22,529 bases of DNA from Bryobacteraceae bacterium (GTDB taxonomy: Bacteria; Acidobacteriota; Terriglobia; Bryobacterales; Bryobacteraceae): the NCBI GenBank assembly GCA_030044325.1, contig JASHWA010000372.1, positions 1 to 22,529 of the forward strand, written 5' to 3'. The notes below the pieces were generated by a model, which saw only the letters and a list, made by a program, of their open reading frames with translations, was not told the DNA's origin and made no database searches. Shown here piece after piece: positions 15,361-21,339 of this stretch; position 1 is the stretch's first letter; every line of letters begins with the position of its first letter. A program made the position numbers and the translations under genes.

Positions 15361-16077
15361 ATGAAACGGGCACTGGTGCTTTCCGGAGGAGGAATGTTCG
15401 GGGCGTGGCAGGCGGGCGCGTGGCGCGCGCTTGCCCCTCGATTCGCGCCGGAGTTGGTGGTCGGCGCCTCGATCGGATCGCTGAACGGCTACGCGATCGC
15501 CGGCGGGTGCACGCCCGATGAGCTGGCGCGCTTCTGGCTCCAGCCGGAAACCGGCAGGCTGCGTTATCTGCCCAAAAATATTCGCGCGCTGATGAGTCAT
15601 TTTTCGCCGCGCGTCGAATTCGCCGCGGTGCTCACGGATCTGACGCGTATGCGGCCGGAAATTTTCCGCGGCGCACAAATCACCTGGAAACACCTGGCCG
15701 CGTCCTGTGCGCTCCCCGGCGTGCTGCCGCAAAGGCGCATCGGCGGACGCTGGTATTCCGACGGCGGATTGCTCAATCCCCTGCCCGTGTGGGCCGCGGT
15801 CGAGCTGGGCGCGACACGCATCGTCGCCTTGCACGCCCTGCCTCGTATTCCCGCCGCGTGGCTGGCGCACCTCGCGCGAGGATTTCAGCGCGCCTGCGGC
15901 CATCATCCGCCGCTTGCCGCCGGAGTCGAGCTGCTCGTCATTCAGACCGAAGGCGCCCTCGGATCGCTCGCGGACTCGATTCGCTGGAAGCGCGCCAACG
16001 TCGAGCGCTGGATGGAGCAGGGATTCCGCGCGGCGGAAAACATTTCATTACCCGATTGTTTTCTCCATTCGAATTGA
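15361..16077 (+). CDS. Patatin-like phospholipase
   Basis: The 238-residue protein has the serine-aspartate dyad of patatins: SGGGMFGAWQAG (residues 8-19) is the oxyanion loop, GASIGS holds the nucleophile S37, and SDGG holds the aspartate D134. These enzymes split acyl esters of phospholipids or other lipids. The protein is at the short end of the family and has no signal peptide or extra domain, so it is likely cytosolic or loosely bound to the membrane. Start at ATG 15361 is set by the family's usual N-terminus (RALVLSGGG). Its stop overlaps a likely promoter of the next gene. Confidence 0.9.
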   Translation: MKRALVLSGGGMFGAWQAGAWRALAPRFAPELVVGASIGSLNGYAIAGGCTPDELARFWLQPETGRLRYLPKNIRALMSHFSPRVEFAAVLTDLTRMRPEIFRGAQITWKHLAASCALPGVLPQRRIGGRWYSDGGLLNPLPVWAAVELGATRIVALHALPRIPAAWLAHLARGFQRACGHHPPLAAGVELLVIQTEGALGSLADSIRWKRANVERWMEQGFRAAENISLPDCFLHSN

Positions 16078-16085
16078 GGCATAAT
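16056..16085 (+). promoter_or_regulatory. Possible promoter of the 99-residue gene
   Basis: TTGTTT (16056-16061) and CATAAT (16080-16085) are 18 bp apart, so transcription could start near 16092, ten bases before ATG 16102. The site overlaps the end of the patatin gene. Both boxes deviate modestly from consensus. Confidence 0.45.
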
Positions 16086-16101
16086 CGACCCATACCAATC
16101 T

Positions 16102-16401
16102 ATGCCTTCCTTTCGGATTCATCGCCTGAAGGGCCATCTCCGCCAGGCGTTCCGCTCGGCTCCTCACGTGAGCGGCGCGGCCGTGGTGAAACCGCGCGAT
16201 TATGAGCCGGCGAGCGTCGTTGAAGCCGTTTCCCCGTACTCCGCATTTTTCGCGTTGCGCGATTCCGCGCAGCCGCTCGAGGTCGGCGACCTGCTTGAGG
16301 CAGAAAACGGCAGCTTGCGCATCTGCAAGTTCGTCGGCTTCGAAGAGGCGCATTGGGCTGAGCCCGTGCCGCTCCCCGAGACCACGGCCGCGATAGAATA
16401 A
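16102..16401 (+). CDS. Small hypothetical protein (99 aa)
   Basis: I do not recognise the family. The protein begins MPSFRIHRLKGHLRQAFRSAPH, with a basic N-terminus, and continues with AAVVKPRDYE, SPYSAFFALRDSAQPLEVGDLLE and ICKFVGFEEAHWAEP. The mix of beta-prone segments and the phrase PLEVGDLLEAENG hint at a small beta-barrel domain. There is no Cys pair, signal peptide or helix for a membrane. It has a possible promoter of its own, and the 2H phosphoesterase gene starts eight bases after its stop, so they are probably co-expressed. Confidence 0.7.
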   Translation: MPSFRIHRLKGHLRQAFRSAPHVSGAAVVKPRDYEPASVVEAVSPYSAFFALRDSAQPLEVGDLLEAENGSLRICKFVGFEEAHWAEPVPLPETTAAIE

Positions 16402-16408
16402 ATGCAGG

Positions 16409-16969
16409 ATGAGTGGTTGTAACGGCGAAGGACCGGGGATTAACTCCTTCGCGCTTGTGTCATATCTCCCCGATCCGCTTGCGGCGTTTCTCGATGGCCT
16501 GCGCAAGGAATTCGATTCGGGATGTCATTCCAAGGCGCACGTGACCGTCCTGCCGCCCCGCCCGATCGACTGCCCCTCTGAGACAGCCTGGGCCGGGCTC
16601 GGCCCCGCACTTCGCGATTTCCAGCCGTTTTTGATCGAGTTGGGCGCCATCGAGATTTTCCCCGTCACCAACGTCATTTATTTATCCGTAGCGCGCGGAG
16701 GATCCCAGCTTAAATCGCTCCACCAGAAGCTCAATTCCGGCCCGTTGGCGTTCGAAGAGCCGTTCCCCTACCACCCCCACGTGACCCTCGCGCAGGATCT
16801 ACAGCCGGGCGCTGCGGCCGAAGTCGCGCAAGTCGCGGCCGAGCGTTGGCGTCATTTTCCCGCCGACCGCTCGTTTGTCCTCCACCGTCTTACATTTGTG
16901 CAAAACACGCTGGGAAATCAATGGACCGATCTGCGCGCCTTCTTATTACACGACCGCGTCCGGATTTAA
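16409..16969 (+). CDS. 2'-5' RNA ligase (LigT)-like 2H phosphoesterase
   Basis: The 186-residue protein shows the two HxT motifs of the 2H superfamily: AHVTVLPPR with H44 and T46, and PHVTLAQDL with H124 and T126. Members hydrolyse 2',3'-cyclic phosphates or ligate RNA ends through a 2'-5' bond. The strand FALVSYLPDPL starts at residue 14, so the first dozen residues are probably a disordered extension, and a later start is possible. There is only a weak ribosome site (AGG next to ATG). The gene lies eight bases after the 99-residue gene. No RNA-repair neighbours are seen, so the biological substrate is open. Confidence 0.86.
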   Translation: MSGCNGEGPGINSFALVSYLPDPLAAFLDGLRKEFDSGCHSKAHVTVLPPRPIDCPSETAWAGLGPALRDFQPFLIELGAIEIFPVTNVIYLSVARGGSQLKSLHQKLNSGPLAFEEPFPYHPHVTLAQDLQPGAAAEVAQVAAERWRHFPADRSFVLHRLTFVQNTLGNQWTDLRAFLLHDRVRI

Positions 16970-17014
16970 AGCCCTTCAAAATTCAAAAAATCCTCAGAAA
17001 TTTTGCCGCCATAC

Positions 17015-17044
17015 TTGACATATTCACGTCTTTTCGAATAGTCT
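17015..17044 (+). promoter_or_regulatory. Promoter of the orphan 126-residue gene
   Basis: TTGACA (17015-17020) is a perfect -35 box, and TAGTCT (17039-17044), 18 bp further on, is a fair -10 box. The transcript would start near 17051, about 19 bases before ATG 17070. The surroundings are AT-rich compared with the window. Confidence 0.6.
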
Positions 17045-17069
17045 GTGATAGATCGTAACGCGCGGCCCC

Positions 17070-17450
17070 ATGCCTGTCAGTTCCAGTTCCGGCTCGTTTG
17101 AGCGCTTCGCGCCCATGGCTTGGCTGCTTTCGGGCGACGACCTGCGTTTTTTCGAGGATTATCCCCAAATCGCGGCGCGTTTCCGTCGTAGCCGCTATAA
17201 GGTTTTTTTGGGATATTTACGCGAACTCGACGCGGAAATCGCTGCGTTCCATCGGGAAAGTTTCCGCTTGGTCTCGCTCGGCGCGTGGGATTTGCTGACA
17301 CACCTGTGCCGCAATCGCGCGATTTTGCTGTATCACCAGGCACGCCTGTTTCAAGCCGCCCTGTATTACCGTTGGCTTCCCAACCGCGCCGACGTTCTGC
17401 CCATGGTCCGCATTTCCCTCACCGCCATCGAGCAGACCGTCACGGCTTGA
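17070..17450 (+). CDS. Hypothetical protein (126 aa) with its own promoter
   Basis: No known family is recognised. After a Ser-rich start (MPVSSSSGSF) the chain looks largely helical: MAWLLSGDDLRFFEDYP, then an Arg-rich segment FRRSRYKVFLGYLREL, then HLCRNRAILLYHQARLFQAALYYRWLP and a final helix. It has many aromatic and Arg residues and is probably soluble and cytosolic. The promoter upstream is near consensus and suggests independent expression. Its 3' end overlaps that of the convergent membrane-protein gene by 11 bp. A regulatory or nucleic-acid-binding role would fit the composition, but nothing proves it. Confidence 0.65.
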   Translation: MPVSSSSGSFERFAPMAWLLSGDDLRFFEDYPQIAARFRRSRYKVFLGYLRELDAEIAAFHRESFRLVSLGAWDLLTHLCRNRAILLYHQARLFQAALYYRWLPNRADVLPMVRISLTAIEQTVTA

Positions 17451-18201
17451 TCGATCCGACCCTTCTCACCAGTTCCGCGCCTCGCTGCACGTGCGCCTCG
17501 ATTTCCTTGGGGCTCGGTTCGGGAAGGGCCTCCACGCCTTCGCCTGCGGGTTTAAGACACAGGATCCACGCGCAAAAACAGCCGCCGCTCAGTATCATTA
17601 AAATCACATTCGCCGGTTCTATTATGGACGGCGCGAGCCTGATGGCGAAATAATGAGTGGCGTTGGCAAGAAAATACACCGTGGCGATACGCCGATGGAA
17701 TGTGACATTTTGGCGCATCGGAATCCGGAAGATGCGCAAAAAGATCGCGACGCCAACCACAAACCCCGCAAGCGCAAAGGTCGCCACGCGCTTACCCAGA
17801 ACGATGGATTGAATCAGCGGACTGCTCCAGGCGACCGGTTTGTCGATACTCACCACAAGCAGGGAAATCCCCAGCGCCGCACCGAGCGAGCTCCAGAAAA
17901 GATAGGAACGCATCCGCTCGAAATTGCGGTAATGCCGGCTGATCAGCACGTACAACTCGACCGCGAACGCCACTTGCATCAGAACCAGCGCCGGTTCCGT
18001 CACACTCCATACGCGCGCATACGCCTTGGAATTGGTATCGGGCACCAGCCACATCATGCCCACCGAGCGCACAATATCCGCGCCCAGATATGTCGTAAAT
18101 AAAATGTAGACGCGATACAGCTTTCGCCGCAGCAACGTGAACAGCAGCGCCGATTCGGCGACAACCGAGAGCCACCACAGCAACTGGACCGCGTTGAACA
18201 C
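17440..18201 (-). CDS. Seven-helix integral membrane protein of unknown function
   Basis: From GTG 18201 the protein has 253 residues with seven hydrophobic segments, in order around: QLLWWLSVVAESALLFTLL, YILFTTYLGADIVRSVGMMW, EPALVLMQVAFAVELYVL, LFWSSLGAALGISLLVV, FALAGFVVGVAIFLRIF, TVYFLANATHYFAIRL and VILMILSGGCFCAWILCL. A soluble tail of about 40 residues follows (PEPSPKEIEAHVQRGAEL). The frame is open to TTG 18261, but that extension would translate a perfect hairpin (18207-18231); GTG 18219 is a third option. I do not recognise a family. It follows the repeat-peptide gene in the same direction, only 63 bp after its stop, which makes a shared transcript plausible and makes it a candidate partner, exporter or receptor for the peptide. 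Confidence 0.75.
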   Translation of the reverse strand: MFNAVQLLWWLSVVAESALLFTLLRRKLYRVYILFTTYLGADIVRSVGMMWLVPDTNSKAYARVWSVTEPALVLMQVAFAVELYVLISRHYRNFERMRSYLFWSSLGAALGISLLVVSIDKPVAWSSPLIQSIVLGKRVATFALAGFVVGVAIFLRIFRIPMRQNVTFHRRIATVYFLANATHYFAIRLAPSIIEPANVILMILSGGCFCAWILCLKPAGEGVEALPEPSPKEIEAHVQRGAELVRRVGSIKP

Positions 18202-18206
18202 TTTAG

Positions 18207-18231
18207 CCCACAGGGTCACCGACCCTGTGGG
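18207..18231 (-). terminator. Perfect 11-bp hairpin between repeat-peptide gene and membrane-protein gene
   Basis: Arms 18207-18217 (CCCACAGGGTC) and 18221-18231 (GACCCTGTGGG) are exact complements around a three-base loop. It is the tightest hairpin in the window. It lies 34 bases after the stop of the peptide gene and just before the likely start of the membrane protein. No T-run follows in either direction. It may protect the short peptide mRNA from 3' decay, attenuate read-through, or bind a regulator. Confidence 0.5.
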
Positions 18232-18264
18232 AATTGTGCCACGAGCGGGTCCATAACGCAACCG

Positions 18265-18486
18265 CTACAGCAGGCAGTTGGGATAGCAGCCGGGGGTTGG
18301 CGCATCCGGCACGGGCTTCGCGCAGTTGGGATAGCACCCTGGAGTCGGTGCGTCCGGCACCGGCATCGCACGCACCAGGCAGTTGGGATAGCATCCCGGA
18401 GTAGGCGCGTCTTTTACTGTCGATTTCGACGAAAGCAGCCCGACAGCGAGAACGGCCAGAGCAGTGACATGCAACATTTTCTTCAT
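18265..18486 (-). CDS. Exported Cys/Pro-rich peptide with three DAPTPGCYPNC repeats
   Basis: The 73-residue product starts at ATG 18486; AGGAG lies nine bases upstream. Residues 1-20 (MKKMLHVTALAVLAVGLLSS) form an export signal or N-terminal anchor; the cleavage site is not obvious. The rest holds DAPTPGCYPNC at 26-36, 45-55 and 61-71, with linkers LVRAMPVP and AKPVP, and ends LL. Each unit gives a CxxxC pair, six Cys in all. Codons of DAPTPG differ between copies only at synonymous third positions, whereas the CYPNC codons are identical, so the peptide is translated and selected. I know no family with this repeat. Possible roles are a metal-binding or disulfide-linked surface peptide, or a multi-core precursor of a modified peptide; no modification enzyme lies next to it. 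A TTG two codons upstream is a less likely start. Confidence 0.8.
   Translation of the reverse strand: MKKMLHVTALAVLAVGLLSSKSTVKDAPTPGCYPNCLVRAMPVPDAPTPGCYPNCAKPVPDAPTPGCYPNCLL
18274..18411 (-). repeat. Three 33-bp coding repeats inside the peptide gene
   Basis: The units lie at 18274-18306, 18322-18354 and 18379-18411. Plus-strand GCAGTTGGGATAGCA is exact in all three (18274, 18322, 18379), and the other 18 bases differ only at third codon positions. Start-to-start spacing is 48 and 57 bp, both multiples of three. Confidence 0.9.
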
Positions 18487-18512
18487 TTTCAAATTCTCCT
18501 TGTGGATTTTCG

Positions 18513-18545
18513 CCGGGATATTCCCGGACTGCCAGTGAGATTATC
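18513..18545 (-). promoter_or_regulatory. Promoter -10 box and perfect dyad in the leader of the peptide gene
   Basis: On the minus strand GATAAT (18540-18545) is a good -10 box; the transcript would start near 18533. Bases 18513-18527 form a perfect dyad, CCGGGATATTCCCGG, within the first twenty bases of the leader. It could be an operator or a leader hairpin. A looser CGTTT/AAACG dyad (18547-18562) lies over the -35 region, where no clear TTGACA is found. Confidence 0.5.
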
Positions 18546-18582
18546 ACGTTTACGCGGAAACGCAACCCGATTTTTTGCGCCG

Positions 18583-18588
18583 TATCCT
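18583..18588 (+). promoter_or_regulatory. -10-like box directly before ppk2
   Basis: TATCCT is followed by six bases (ATATAT) and then the ATG of ppk2 at 18595. A start of transcription at the usual distance would fall on the A of the ATG, giving a leaderless mRNA. No good -35 box or ribosome site is present. Confidence 0.4.
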
Positions 18589-18594
18589 ATATAT

Positions 18595-19464
18595 ATGGGC
18601 CAATTCGACTTCTCGTCGATGTTTCAAATCCCGCCGGGACGCCGCGTGCGTCTTCGCGACCACGATCCGGCTTGGACCGGAGGTCACGGCGAAAAATCGC
18701 AGATCGATGACCTGCTGCAAAAAAATCTCGAACGCCTCACCGCCGCGCAGGAACTGCTGTGGGCGAGCGAGAAGCACGCGGTGCTCATCATTCTTCAGGC
18801 GATGGACACGGCCGGCAAAGACGGGCTCATCAAACACGTGATGAGCGGCGTCAATCCGCAGAGCTGCTACGTGGTTCCCTTCAAGCAGCCTTCCTCCGAA
18901 GAGCTGTCACACGATTTTCTCTGGCGCTACAGCCAGAAGGTTCCCGCCCTCGGCCGCATCGGGATATTCAATCGATCGCACTATGAAGAGGTCCTGGTGG
19001 TGCGCGTTCATCCCGAGTATCTGGCGAACGAACACGTTCGCAAGGCCGGGCCGAAGTTTTGGAAACAGCGCTTAGAAGATATCAACCGCTTCGAACACCA
19101 TCTGGTGCGCAATCAGACCGTCATCCTGAAGTTCTTTCTGCACCTCTCCAAAGGCGAGCAGAAAAAACGGCTGCTCGCGCGCCTCAACGATCCCCAAAAA
19201 CACTGGAAATTTTCACCCGCCGACCTCGCTGAGCGCGGGCGTTGGAACGACTACGCCCACGCCTATGAGGAAGCGCTCAGCGCGACCAGCACCAGGCACG
19301 CGCCCTGGTTCATCATCCCCGCGGATAACAAATGGGTGACCCGCTCGGTGGTTTCCGACATAATCACCAAGACCATTCGCGATCTGGACTTGAAGATCCC
19401 ACCGCTCTCGCCACAGCAGCAAAAAGCGCTGGCGAAGGCCCGCCGCTCGCTCGAGAAAGAATAG
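18595..19464 (+). CDS. ppk2: Polyphosphate kinase 2 family protein (PPK2)
   Basis: The 289-residue protein uses polyphosphate to phosphorylate nucleotides. Walker A is QAMDTAGKDG (68-77), Walker B is IFNRSHYEE (124-132), and VNPQSCYVVPFKQPSSEELSHDFLWR is the conserved segment between them. The FNRSHYEEVLVVRVHPE form is that of the PPK2-related nucleotide phosphotransferase branch, some members of which act on AMP as well as ADP; this subclass call is tentative. The frame is open 42 codons upstream, but that part runs through the control region of the divergent peptide gene; family length supports ATG 18595. It is cytosolic. No ppk1 or exopolyphosphatase gene is nearby. Confidence 0.93.
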   Translation: MGQFDFSSMFQIPPGRRVRLRDHDPAWTGGHGEKSQIDDLLQKNLERLTAAQELLWASEKHAVLIILQAMDTAGKDGLIKHVMSGVNPQSCYVVPFKQPSSEELSHDFLWRYSQKVPALGRIGIFNRSHYEEVLVVRVHPEYLANEHVRKAGPKFWKQRLEDINRFEHHLVRNQTVILKFFLHLSKGEQKKRLLARLNDPQKHWKFSPADLAERGRWNDYAHAYEEALSATSTRHAPWFIIPADNKWVTRSVVSDIITKTIRDLDLKIPPLSPQQQKALAKARRSLEKE

Positions 19465-19593
19465 GCGCCGCGCGCCTGATGAACCTCGTGACCGCCCGAG
19501 GCGCGCAGTAACGGAGCGCGTTGGTCGCGCCTTGAGCCGCGCCAGTCACGGCGCGGGCACGCCCGAGTTTACAGTCAACTCGCGCGTGGCGCG
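19465..19593. other. GC-rich convergent spacer with several inverted repeats
   Basis: Between ppk2 and the HdeD-like gene lie GCGCGCCT (19470-19477) paired with AGGCGCGC (19499-19506), and CGAGTT (19564-19569) paired with AACTCG (19577-19582). No T-run follows any of them. The area probably folds strongly in RNA and may stop transcription from both sides. No gene is seen. Confidence 0.4.
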
Positions 19594-20145
19594 CTAAACC
19601 GGCAGCGGATGCATCGGCCCATGCCGCAGAACGAACGCCAGCATGATTCGCCCGAATCCGCTGAAAATCAGGTTGATTCCGATGAACAGCCCCAGTACCC
19701 ACAACCCCGTCGCCGGCCATCCGCCCCACACGATCACGCCGAGTATCAACGACAACACGCCGTTCCCCAGCGTCCACGCCCAGTACGGAAACCGGAGCGT
19801 CAGCGCCGCGACGATCTTGAAAGCACCGGCGAGCACGAAATAAGCCGCGAGCAGCAGCGTCAGAGCGATTGCACCCACCGCCGGACTGCGAAACAACATC
19901 GCGCCCACCACAATCGCCAGCAGGGCTTCGAGCAGATACCAGACCAGGTGACCGCGTTCGCGATGCCGCACCGCGTACACCCCCTCGATTGCGCCCGCTG
20001 CAATCAGCACCGCGCCCATCCAAAACACCGAAACGATCGTGAACAGCACCGCGTAAGCGACCGCATAGATTCCCAGCAGGAGCGTGAGGCAGCCAAATAG
20101 CATGATCCAGCCCCAGTTGTGCCGCAATTCTTCTATTCCGTTCAT
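19594..20145 (-). CDS. HdeD-family (DUF308) membrane protein
   Basis: The 183-residue protein has six hydrophobic helices in the pairwise pattern of HdeD, the acid-resistance membrane protein of Escherichia coli. Family-like phrases are WGWIMLFGCLTLLLGIYAV, AAGAIEGVYAVRHRERG, LLEALLAIVVGAMLF, LAAYFVLAGAFKIVAAL and LGNGVLSLILGVIVWGGWP. The biochemical role of the family is unresolved; acid stress is known only for the enterobacterial member. It is the last gene of a minus-strand run, 31 bp after the LigD-type phosphoesterase gene. No ribosome site is evident before ATG 20145. Confidence 0.88.
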   Translation of the reverse strand: MNGIEELRHNWGWIMLFGCLTLLLGIYAVAYAVLFTIVSVFWMGAVLIAAGAIEGVYAVRHRERGHLVWYLLEALLAIVVGAMLFRSPAVGAIALTLLLAAYFVLAGAFKIVAALTLRFPYWAWTLGNGVLSLILGVIVWGGWPATGLWVLGLFIGINLIFSGFGRIMLAFVLRHGPMHPLPV

Positions 20146-20176
20146 GCGTGTTAGACGCCAAAAGGACCGTTACGCT

Positions 20177-20776
20177 TCAGCGGCTGGTTTTGGGCGGAGC
20201 GTCGCCTTTCGCCGCCTTTTCCACGTCGCCGCCGTTCTCGCTTGCGATTTCGGCCAATAATTTATGAGAAACAACCGACCGCGGCTGTTTCACCAGCACA
20301 TCCTCTTTAGACGCAAATTCATCCCGGTGCTTGATCAACAGCCATCCGCGCGGCGTGCGCACCAGCACCCACGACCCGCGCAATTTTTCGCCGCGTAACG
20401 TGAATTTGAGATCGCCTTTCGCGAGCGCAGCATCCACGTCGGCAACCTCCGGCTCCCACGTCCCGCGATCCCAGACCATCACCGTCCCGCCGCCGTATTC
20501 ACCCTCCGGAATCACGCCCTCGAATCCGCCGTATTCGACCGGGTGATCTTCGACGTGCATCGCCAGCCGCTTCACGCTTGGATCGAGCGACGGTCCCTTC
20601 GGAACGGCCCAGGAAAGCAGAACGCCATTCCATTCCAGGCGAAAATCGTAATGCAGATGACTCGCGGCGTGCTTCTGGATCACATACAAAAGCTTGCCGT
20701 GGCTCGTGCGGCGCGATGGTTTGGGCTCAGGCGTGACTTCGAAATTGCGTTTCCGCTCGTAATCTCGCAGCGCCAC
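20177..20776 (-). CDS. Stand-alone LigD-type DNA 3'-phosphoesterase
   Basis: The 199-residue protein is the PE domain that is usually fused to ATP-dependent ligase D of bacterial end joining. The active-site residues are complete and keep the spacing of the Pseudomonas enzyme: H36, H42, D44 and R46 in QKHAASHLHYDFRLE, then H78 and Y82 in VEDHPVEYGGFEG. GEYGGGTVMVWDRGTW and LRGSWVLVRT complete the fold. Such enzymes trim 3'-phosphates and terminal ribonucleotides at breaks. No ligase, polymerase or Ku gene lies in the window. Start is GTG 20776, seven bases after the thioesterase stop. The C-terminal 30 residues are charged and probably disordered. Confidence 0.92.
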   Translation of the reverse strand: MALRDYERKRNFEVTPEPKPSRRTSHGKLLYVIQKHAASHLHYDFRLEWNGVLLSWAVPKGPSLDPSVKRLAMHVEDHPVEYGGFEGVIPEGEYGGGTVMVWDRGTWEPEVADVDAALAKGDLKFTLRGEKLRGSWVLVRTPRGWLLIKHRDEFASKEDVLVKQPRSVVSHKLLAEIASENGGDVEKAAKGDAPPKTSR

Positions 20777-20783
20777 GGTTCCA

Positions 20784-21170
20784 TCATTGCACTTTCGGCT
20801 CCAAAATCATCTGTGTCTGCGTTACCACGGCGACCAGGCGGCCGTCCGCCATCGTGATGCGCGTCTGCCACACCATGGTTCGCTTCCCGCGATGAATCGG
20901 CGTGCATTCGCCAATGACGATCGATCCAACCGGCGCCGCCGCGATAAAATTCGTCTTGCTCTCGATCGTCGTGGTCCACTTGCCCTCAGGCAGATTGGCG
21001 ACCGTCGCCAGCGCCCCCAGCGTATCGGCAAACGCCATCGCCGCGCCGCCGTGCAGGACCGCCGGTTTGGTGCACAACTCCTCCCGAACCAGCATCCGCG
21101 CGGCGACTTTTTCCGGCGTCGTCTCGATAATTTCAATCCCCAGCAAACGCGCAAACGGAATCGCGTCCAT
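20784..21170 (-). CDS. PaaI-type hotdog-fold thioesterase
   Basis: The 128-residue protein has the hotdog motif HGGAAMAFADTLG (H40-G52), which places the catalytic region between strand 1 and the central helix, and ESKTNFIAAAPVGSIVIGE behind it. Such enzymes hydrolyse acyl-CoA thioesters, often aryl or short-chain ones; the substrate is not defined here. It is first in a minus-strand set of three genes (thioesterase, phosphoesterase, HdeD-like). A -10-like TACACT lies just upstream of the ATG. Confidence 0.9.
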   Translation of the reverse strand: MDAIPFARLLGIEIIETTPEKVAARMLVREELCTKPAVLHGGAAMAFADTLGALATVANLPEGKWTTTIESKTNFIAAAPVGSIVIGECTPIHRGKRTMVWQTRITMADGRLVAVVTQTQMILEPKVQ

Positions 21171-21178
21171 ATGAGTCG

Positions 21179-21184
21179 AGTGTA
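21179..21184 (-). promoter_or_regulatory. -10-like box directly before the thioesterase gene
   Basis: On the minus strand TACACT is followed by eight bases and then ATG 21170, so the predicted transcript would start about two bases before the start codon. A TTGACA (minus strand, 21214-21219) is present but 29 bp from the box, too far for a normal promoter. Confidence 0.3.
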
Positions 21185-21339
21185 TGTCAGCCTGCGACAG
21201 CCGGTCTTGCGCCTGTCAACGGTCGCTCGCAGAACGCAGCCGGCAAAAATCGACCGGCCGCCCCATTCTGGAATCCGCGTTCATTCGCGCCCGTTCGCGG
21301 CCAGCACCCGGCGTGATAAACTGCCTCACGGAGAATCCC

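Noticed and set aside
18274..18411. Three exact 15-bp repeats resembling a short CRISPR array
   Set aside because: Spacing is 48 and 57 bp, both multiples of three; the repeats encode DAPTPGCYPNC in one frame with synonymous changes, and no cas gene is near.
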